Assembly: GCF_003583365.1 (NCBI RefSeq)
Contig: NZ_QXED01000006.1
Span: forward strand, 1-64,000
Direction: 5' to 3'
Length of the DNA: 64,000 nucleotides
From: Fibrisoma montanum
GTDB lineage: Bacteria > Bacteroidota > Bacteroidia > Cytophagales > Spirosomataceae
The position numbers and the translations under genes were made by a program. Shown here one piece after another: positions 59,475-64,000 of this stretch. Each line of letters opens with the position of its first letter. Within the stretch, counting starts at the first letter, position 1. The notes beneath the pieces were generated by a model. That model searched no databases, was not told the DNA's origin, and saw nothing but the letters and a program-made list of their open reading frames with translations.

Positions 59475-60349
59475 GCGAATTGTCTTAATCGTTCTTGTCC
59501 TTGTTGTTGCACACGCGCCCGTTCACGCCGGGCTTCTTCACTGAGTAGTTCTTCGTACGTGGTATGATCGCCGTGAAGGGGCTTTACTTTGGCCTGTCTG
59601 GATTGGTGTTCCTGCCATTTTTCATCCGTGTTATCAAAGACGACGCCCTTCCACCCATTGCCCGCTGAATCGTTCATGAGCTGAACAGCAAACTCTTCGT
59701 CGTACTTAGCCAGTTTATTGAGGTTGAATTGCAGTTGTTGCGGGGTTTTCTTTCGCCAGTTCGGCGTCTGACAAAGGGCAGTCCAGGCGAAGTGGAACGG
59801 TTCCCCAGCATAGGCGGGGAATTGCAATTCCTGCGCCGGTTCGCGCGCGGGCTTTTCTCTCTTTGGCTTTTCAGTTGGTGGCTCTACAGGCGGAACCTCT
59901 TCAACTGCTTCAGCCGCCAATGGCTCTTCTTTCTTTTCCCTGTTTTCCCTGTTTTCTGGTGTTTTACCTGTTTTAGTTGTTTGCACTTCAATTGCATCGT
60001 AATTGCAGTCTAATTGCACTGTAATTGCATCGCTATTGCAGTGCTTTTGCATAAATGCAATAGCTAGTTTTACCTTAGTGCCCTGCCCCTTTGTCTGCAT
60101 GATGATCTCAATAATTCCCCATTCGGCCAGATCATCAATGGCTTTGGCTAACGTGTGCTGTGAGCCGATAAAGCTCATTTGCATGGTGTACAGGACAGGC
60201 AAATCCAATACCTCACGTTTAGTCCGGTTGCGTAGCTCACAAATCCAGGTATACAAACTATGATGGTGAGGTTTGCACCCAATCTGCATGGCCTCATTCG
60301 TCTCTACTTCTGCGTAGAAAGCCTTTGTTAAAAGATAGCCTTGATTCAT
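59459..60349 (-). CDS. Replication initiation/organiser protein, 296 aa
   Basis: N-terminal 100 residues form a winged-helix-like domain (MSFIGSQHTLAKAIDDLAEW, GIIEIIMQTKGQGTKVKLAI) common to phage replisome organisers. A charged linker (VEPPTEKPKREKPAREPAQE) leads to a DnaD-like tail. Overlaps the helicase by 16 nt. Probably binds the origin and loads the helicase. Confidence 0.7.
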   Translation of the reverse strand: MNQGYLLTKAFYAEVETNEAMQIGCKPHHHSLYTWICELRNRTKREVLDLPVLYTMQMSFIGSQHTLAKAIDDLAEWGIIEIIMQTKGQGTKVKLAIAFMQKHCNSDAITVQLDCNYDAIEVQTTKTGKTPENRENREKKEEPLAAEAVEEVPPVEPPTEKPKREKPAREPAQELQFPAYAGEPFHFAWTALCQTPNWRKKTPQQLQFNLNKLAKYDEEFAVQLMNDSAGNGWKGVVFDNTDEKWQEHQSRQAKVKPLHGDHTTYEELLSEEARRERARVQQQGQERLRQFAWNQI

Positions 60350-60651
60350 AGGGCGCTAAGGGCTTCGTAGAACTCATTAACTGCCTGCATTGCTACGTGC
60401 GAACCGCCTTTGTCAGGATGATATTTGACAGCCAATTGCCGGTAAATGCGCTTGACTTCTGATTTAGGCTCAGCTTCTACTTTCGCATGCTTAGACGTAT
60501 GCACAGACAACCCAAACCGTTCAGCCAGTTCAATACGAATAGCTACCTGAAGCGGCTCCGGGATCGTAAATGTCTCCAAAGCCAATCCCAGGTAGGACGC
60601 CGGAACCTCACAAAGGGGCTGGTAAGCGTATTTGCCAAAGGTGAATTGCAT
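60346..60651 (-). CDS. J-domain protein fused to DUF3820-like N terminus
   Basis: 101 residues. Residues 1-28 (FTFGKYAYQPLCEVPASYLG) resemble the DUF3820 pattern (FGK..G.....P..YL). Residues 60-101 are the second half of a J domain with the key HPD in KYHPDKGGSHVAMQAVNEFY. J domains stimulate host DnaK. In the replication operon it could remodel helicase-loading complexes, as host DnaJ does for lambda. Overlaps its neighbour by 4 nt. Confidence 0.8.
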   Translation of the reverse strand: MQFTFGKYAYQPLCEVPASYLGLALETFTIPEPLQVAIRIELAERFGLSVHTSKHAKVEAEPKSEVKRIYRQLAVKYHPDKGGSHVAMQAVNEFYEALSAL

Positions 60652-60724
60652 AGCTGGCAGTTATCTGAGAGATTAAAAACAGATTAAAAATTGCAGTAGT
60701 CTGCAAACATTTGTTTATATGCCC

Positions 60725-60991
60725 TTAATCTTTTACAAGCTCCAGTACTTCTTTGGCATTTTTTAACCGACGCTCCTTTCTACGCTTGATAACTTCCTTT
60801 ACAGCATCCCAAATGACCTCATTATAAACCTTATGTCTATGAGCCATTAACCACCGTATATATCCATCATCGTAGGAAAAACCCCGCTCAGTCAACACAC
60901 CACACACTTCCGTCGTGTAGCGCGTATCCTTCACTTGACCATAGAGTAAATCGATAGTAGCGGCATCGTAAGCCCTGTTTGTATTTTCCAT
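60725..60991 (-). CDS. Early protein, 88 aa
   Basis: First gene of the leftward replication operon. Basic helical C terminus (KEVIKRRKERRLKNAKEVLE). Its location next to the repressor gene is that of cro/excisionase-type proteins, but no HTH is obvious. Confidence 0.5.
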   Translation of the reverse strand: MENTNRAYDAATIDLLYGQVKDTRYTTEVCGVLTERGFSYDDGYIRWLMAHRHKVYNEVIWDAVKEVIKRRKERRLKNAKEVLELVKD

Positions 60992-61046
60992 GTGTTTGTT
61001 TATGTTTGTATCGGCGTTTGTTTAGATGTGATAAACGATCACTTGA

Positions 61047-61092
61047 CAAACATAACTAAACATTTACGTAAACACAAACACACGTAAACATA
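61047..61092 (-). promoter_or_regulatory. Leftward replication promoter and operator region
   Basis: -33 TTTG (61,078-61,075), 20 nt, -7 TATGTTTG (61,054-61,047). The spacer and upstream bases contain GTTTACGTAAA and GTTTACGTGTGTTT, sharing ACGTGTGTTT with the operator at 55,285. The whole gap 60,992-61,097 is rich in GTTTA/TAAAC half-sites and separates the divergent repressor gene. Confidence 0.7.
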
Positions 61093-61097
61093 AATTT

Positions 61098-61724
61098 ATG
61101 GAAAACTTAAAGATTGAGAGACGGCAGCGTCTTATCGACTGGATCAACGAACATGAAGAAAAGAACGGTTACCGCCGGGTGGCCGAAAAAGCAGGGCTTA
61201 GTTCAATGGGCCTTTATCACGTCGTAACGGGTAAGAACTTCGTTACCCTGGATTTGATGGATGCCATTCGTTCGGCTTACGGGGATGAGTTTCCTTACAG
61301 CTACATCATGGATGGCACCAGAGAGCCAAAACGCGAATCAACCACGAAAGCAGTAGAGCCAATTCCTATTGCCATCGAAGCAACTGAGTTCAACATTAAA
61401 GACCATCCTGAGTATCTTAAGGTGAAAGCTGAGGCAGACCGGTACAAAGCCTTATTTGAACTGGAGCGCATGATTCGTGAACGCTCAGAGCAGGAAGCTG
61501 TTGAACTTCGTCAGGAAAACCGCGAGAGTACCCAGCTACTTCGTCAGATTGCAGCCAAGCAACTGTCTTTTCGTAAGTCAGATAGCCGCGTCACCGCTCA
61601 GCAGATGGATTCAGAGTTTTGGGGGTTTATTCACTACTATGCGTCGAACTTTCTGGCGATGGATCAACCGTCGCGGATCGATGCACTGAAGGCGACCTTC
61701 CAAACTGCGAACGCATCGGCCTAA
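61098..61724 (+). CDS. HTH repressor-like protein, 208 aa
   Basis: N-terminal HTH (RRVAEKAGLSSMGLYHVVTG followed by KNFVTLDLMDAI) within residues 20-60. The rest is charged and helical (AEADRYKALFELERMIRERS), with no LexA-type protease domain, so induction would need an antirepressor rather than self-cleavage. Placed beside attR and divergent from the replication operon, the normal position of the immunity repressor. From 61,725 to 61,862 no further gene is seen. Confidence 0.75.
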   Translation: MENLKIERRQRLIDWINEHEEKNGYRRVAEKAGLSSMGLYHVVTGKNFVTLDLMDAIRSAYGDEFPYSYIMDGTREPKRESTTKAVEPIPIAIEATEFNIKDHPEYLKVKAEADRYKALFELERMIRERSEQEAVELRQENRESTQLLRQIAAKQLSFRKSDSRVTAQQMDSEFWGFIHYYASNFLAMDQPSRIDALKATFQTANASA

Positions 61725-61862
61725 GCGGGCTATCTGTCAGACCAGGCTTCGGGCCCGGTCGGTGGCTGAATGAAATGGAGAACTGAGGTATTTCCCCTAC
61801 AAAAACCGCTACAAGGTTGGAAAACCCCTCAAAATACGCTGAAAACGCCGGGATCGGTGCGC

Positions 61863-61869
61863 GGCAATG
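61863..61869. other. attR core GGCAATG
   Basis: Same 7 bases as attL at 3,197. The host phoD frame resumes immediately in the same codon phase. Confidence 0.85.
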
Positions 61870-62839
61870 GCGGAGCGATCCCCCGGCGTTTCAGTTCGGC
61901 GTCGGAAGCTGCACGTACGTCAACGAACCAGCCGTTGACCGCCCCGGTACGCCCTACGGCGACGGCTACGAAATCTTCACGGCGCTGGCCGCTCAGAAAC
62001 CGGATTTCATGCTCTGGACTGGCGACAATACCTACACCCGCGAGGTAGACTGGAATACCCGCACGGGCGTGCTGCGCCGGTATACCCACACCCGGTCGCT
62101 GCCCGAAATGCAGCCGTTGCTGGCCGCTACCCATAACTACGCCATCTGGGACGATCACGACTACGGCCCCAACGATTCGGACCGGAGCTACTGGATCAAA
62201 CCGGTTACGCTGGAAGCCTTCAAGCTGTTCTGGGCCAATCCCAATTTCATCTTTAACGAGGGTTGCACCGGTACGTTCTTCTGGCAGGATTGCCAGTTTT
62301 TTCTGCTCGACGACCGTACGTTCCGCGCCCCCAACGAAATGCCCGATGGCCCCGAAAAAGTGTATTTCGGCCCAAAGCAGCTTACCTGGCTGATCGACGC
62401 CCTGCGGTTCAGCCGCGCTACGTTCAAGTTCATCGTAACCGGCGGGCAGGTTATCAATCCGGTGAAGGCGTTTGAAAACTATTCGATGTACGGCACCGAA
62501 CGGGACCAACTGCTCAAAGCCATCGCCGACGCCAACATTCCCGGGGTGCTGTTTATTACCGGCGACCGCCACCACACGATCGTGCACAAGCTGGACCGGC
62601 CCGGTACGTACCCGCTCTACGACCTGACCATTTCGCCCCTGACATCGGGCCCGGCCAAACCCCGTCCCGACGAACTTCAGCAGCCTACGTTTGTAGACGG
62701 TACCCTTGTGACCGACCGTAATTTTGGCCTGTTTAGTGTCAGTGGTCCACTGAAAGACCGGGTGCTGACCATCGACGTGTATGATCAGAAGGGAGCAAAG
62801 CGCTGGAACCGGACCATTCGAGCCAGCGAGCTGAAGTAA
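61863..62839 (+). pseudogene. phoD-like alkaline phosphatase, 3' fragment (catalytic domain)
   Basis: Begins at the core with QWRSDPPAFQFGVGSCTY. It carries the metal-site motifs of PhoD enzymes: LWTGDNTY, IWDDHDYGPNDS and TGDRHHTIVH. A phage-side TTG at 61,817 opens the frame further but has no good ribosome site and gives no signal peptide, so the fragment is probably not functional in its proper place. The intact enzyme would be a secreted phosphodiesterase/alkaline phosphatase needing Ca/Fe. Confidence 0.9.
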
Positions 62840-62901
62840 GGCCGGGATTACATGATTTCCCGGCACCCAACCCGGGCAAGCTGACAAAAATTACTACCAA
62901 C

Positions 62902-63630
62902 ATGAACCTGGAACGTTTTCCTGACCACAATACCTTATCGCAGCACGCGGCCGAACGGATGGCGGCTATCATCCGGCAGAAACCCGATGCCATCATCTGT
63001 GTAGCCTCGGGCGATACACCCATCGAAACGTATCGGCGGTTCGTTGCGCTGGTGCAGGCGGGTGCGGTGGATATCGGCCGGTGTACGTTCGTTGGCCTGG
63101 ACGAATGGGTGGGTTTCGGGCCGGACGATATGGGCAGTTGCTCCTACTACGTCTACCGCGACCTGCTGACGCCCCTGGCGCTGCGCCCCGGGCAGATTTA
63201 CTACTTCAACGCCAGAGCCGACGACCTCCGGGCCGAGTGCGAACGTATCGACCGGGTCATTCTGGAACATGGAGGACTCGATCTGCTACTGGTCGGTATG
63301 GGCATGAATGGCCACATCGCCCTGAATGAGCCGGGGATACCGTTCTCCAACTACTGCCACGTAGCCGAACTGGCCGAGACAACCAAAACCGTAGGCCAGA
63401 AGTATTTTACCCAGGAAACCACACTTACGCAGGGCATCACCATCGGGCTGCGCCACCTGACCGAAGCCCGCGAGGTGATCCTGCTGGTCAGCGGAGCCAA
63501 AAAAGCCCAGATTCTGCATCAGGCCCTGACCGGGCCCGTAACGGAGGAGGTGCCGGCCAGCATCATCCAGACGCACCCCAACGCCTACGTCTGGGTCGAT
63601 GAAGGAGCCGGCAGTCTGCTACCGGCTTAA
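62902..63630 (+). CDS. nagB: Glucosamine-6-phosphate deaminase
   Basis: 242 residues. CVASGDTPIETYRRF (phosphate loop), FVGLDEWVGF (catalytic Asp), GMGMNGHIALNEPG and LLVSGAKKAQIL are NagB/6-phosphogluconolactonase family motifs; the GMGMNGHIALNEPG string favours NagB. Converts glucosamine-6-phosphate to fructose-6-phosphate and ammonia. Host gene. Confidence 0.9.
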   Translation: MNLERFPDHNTLSQHAAERMAAIIRQKPDAIICVASGDTPIETYRRFVALVQAGAVDIGRCTFVGLDEWVGFGPDDMGSCSYYVYRDLLTPLALRPGQIYYFNARADDLRAECERIDRVILEHGGLDLLLVGMGMNGHIALNEPGIPFSNYCHVAELAETTKTVGQKYFTQETTLTQGITIGLRHLTEAREVILLVSGAKKAQILHQALTGPVTEEVPASIIQTHPNAYVWVDEGAGSLLPA

Positions 63631-63668
63631 ACAGCAAGCCCCGGCCAGATGACCGGGGCTTGCTGTTT
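63629..63668. terminator. Bidirectional terminator, 16-bp perfect stem
   Basis: AAACAGCAAGCCCCGG pairs perfectly with CCGGGGCTTGCTGTTT around an 8-nt loop between convergent nagB and the DUF2911 gene. Confidence 0.88.
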
Positions 63669-63694
63669 ACTGATTGATACGTCTGGGTCGACGA

Positions 63695-64000
63695 CTACGA
63701 CTGACCGTGCTTTTGTACGGGCACGGAAACGGTCATGTTATCCCAGGCAATGGTTACGCTGCTGTTCGCAGGCGTGATGGTCAATTTTTCAATTGGCGAC
63801 TTGGCCGCCGATACCGGCACTTTCACCTGAGCAACGTCGCTGGCTTTGATTTTATCGTAATCGTAGGCACCCCACTGGCCCAGCGTACTGTTCAGGATAA
63901 CCGTCCACTCTTTCTCATTGGGAATCGTAAAGAGCGTGTAGGTGCCGGCTTTCACCATTTTACCGCCAAACATCACATCATTTTTAAACGTAATCTCGGT
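63695..64000 (-). CDS. DUF2911 protein, C-terminal part
   Basis: Frame open to the window edge; the start lies outside. VKAGTYTLFTIPNEKEWTVI, then LGQWGAYDYD and VTIAWDNMTVSVPV match DUF2911, a secreted family common in Bacteroidota with unknown role. Confidence 0.8.
   Translation of the reverse strand, partial: TEITFKNDVMFGGKMVKAGTYTLFTIPNEKEWTVILNSTLGQWGAYDYDKIKASDVAQVKVPVSAAKSPIEKLTITPANSSVTIAWDNMTVSVPVQKHGQS

Larger units (their letters stand above)
3197..61869. mobile_element. Temperate siphovirus prophage, 58.7 kb, inserted in phoD-like gene
   Basis: Boundaries are set by the split phoD gene and the duplicated GGCAATG. Order from attL: integrase, sigma factor, terminase, HK97-type head genes, tail, lysis, leftward early operon, replication, repressor, attR. 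All modules of a temperate tailed phage are present. The main visible lesion is a 5-nt insertion in the cytosine methyltransferase. The integrase sits beside attL and the repressor-like gene beside attR, as expected. Confidence 0.93.

Noticed and set aside
3197-61869. CRISPR array or Cas genes in the prophage
   Set aside because: No regularly spaced direct repeats and no Cas-like motifs were seen.
61829-62887. Long leftward frame of 352 codons opposite the phoD 3' fragment
   Set aside because: It is the antisense shadow of a clear PhoD catalytic domain in GC-rich DNA; it has no family motifs.

Overview
The window is a 58.7 kb temperate siphovirus prophage (about 3,197-61,869) with roughly 3 kb of host chromosome on each side. 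The host is a Bacteroidota bacterium, probably Cytophagales of the Spirosoma type. This rests on a type IX secretion (CHU_C/type B) sorting domain at the left edge, promoters of the TTTG-N20-TAnnTTTG form, and the style of the YebC, LysA, PhoD, NagB and DUF2911 neighbours. The genus is an inference.

Left flank: the end of a T9SS cargo gene, yebC, lysA, and the 5' third of a phoD-like alkaline phosphatase gene. Right flank: the 3' two thirds of the same phoD gene, nagB and a partial DUF2911 gene. The phage entered phoD at a 7-bp shared core (GGCAATG). Joining the two halves at that core gives one 465-codon open frame, so precise excision would repair the gene.

Prophage layout. (1) 3.2-6.5 kb: tyrosine integrase beside attL, and a leftward sigma-70-family factor with a long C-terminal extension. 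(2) 6.6-10.8 kb: HNH nuclease, a run of small proteins, and terminase small and large subunits. (3) 10.9-14.6 kb: accessory insert with unknown proteins, an antisense HIRAN/SHOCT membrane protein, a strongly folded RNA leader and two antirepressor-like genes. (4) 14.8-24 kb: HK97-type portal, protease, capsid, connector, neck, tail tube, tail chaperones and tape measure. (5) 24-38.7 kb: distal tail, fibre and spike proteins, three of which carry Sec signal peptides. (6) 38.7-44 kb: small proteins, membrane and lysis candidates (holin-like, spanin-like, N-acetylmuramidase) and a small HTH regulator. (7) 44-55 kb, leftward: early accessory operon with many small proteins, a MazG/DUF550-like enzyme, a YopX-like protein, a Rha-type regulator, a 5-methylcytosine methyltransferase broken by a 5-nt insertion, and an SSB-like protein; this stretch also holds several structured or tRNA-like non-coding elements. 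(8) 55.4-57.3 kb: AT-rich three-gene rightward cassette of foreign composition. (9) 57.3-61 kb, leftward: replication block (VirE_N/DnaB-type primase-helicase, replication organiser, J-domain protein). (10) 61.1-61.7 kb: repressor-like HTH protein next to attR.

Logic of the element: three leftward promoters with a perfect 20-nt spacer (42.7, 55.3 and 61.05 kb) control the early regions. Two of them contain GTAAAC/GTTTAC half-sites, fitting control by the HTH protein at 61.1 kb. Antirepressor-like genes, the phage sigma factor and several RNA hairpins would give further layers of control. The late genes are packed in one rightward block with 1-14 nt overlaps. All family assignments come from reading motifs by eye; no searches were run.
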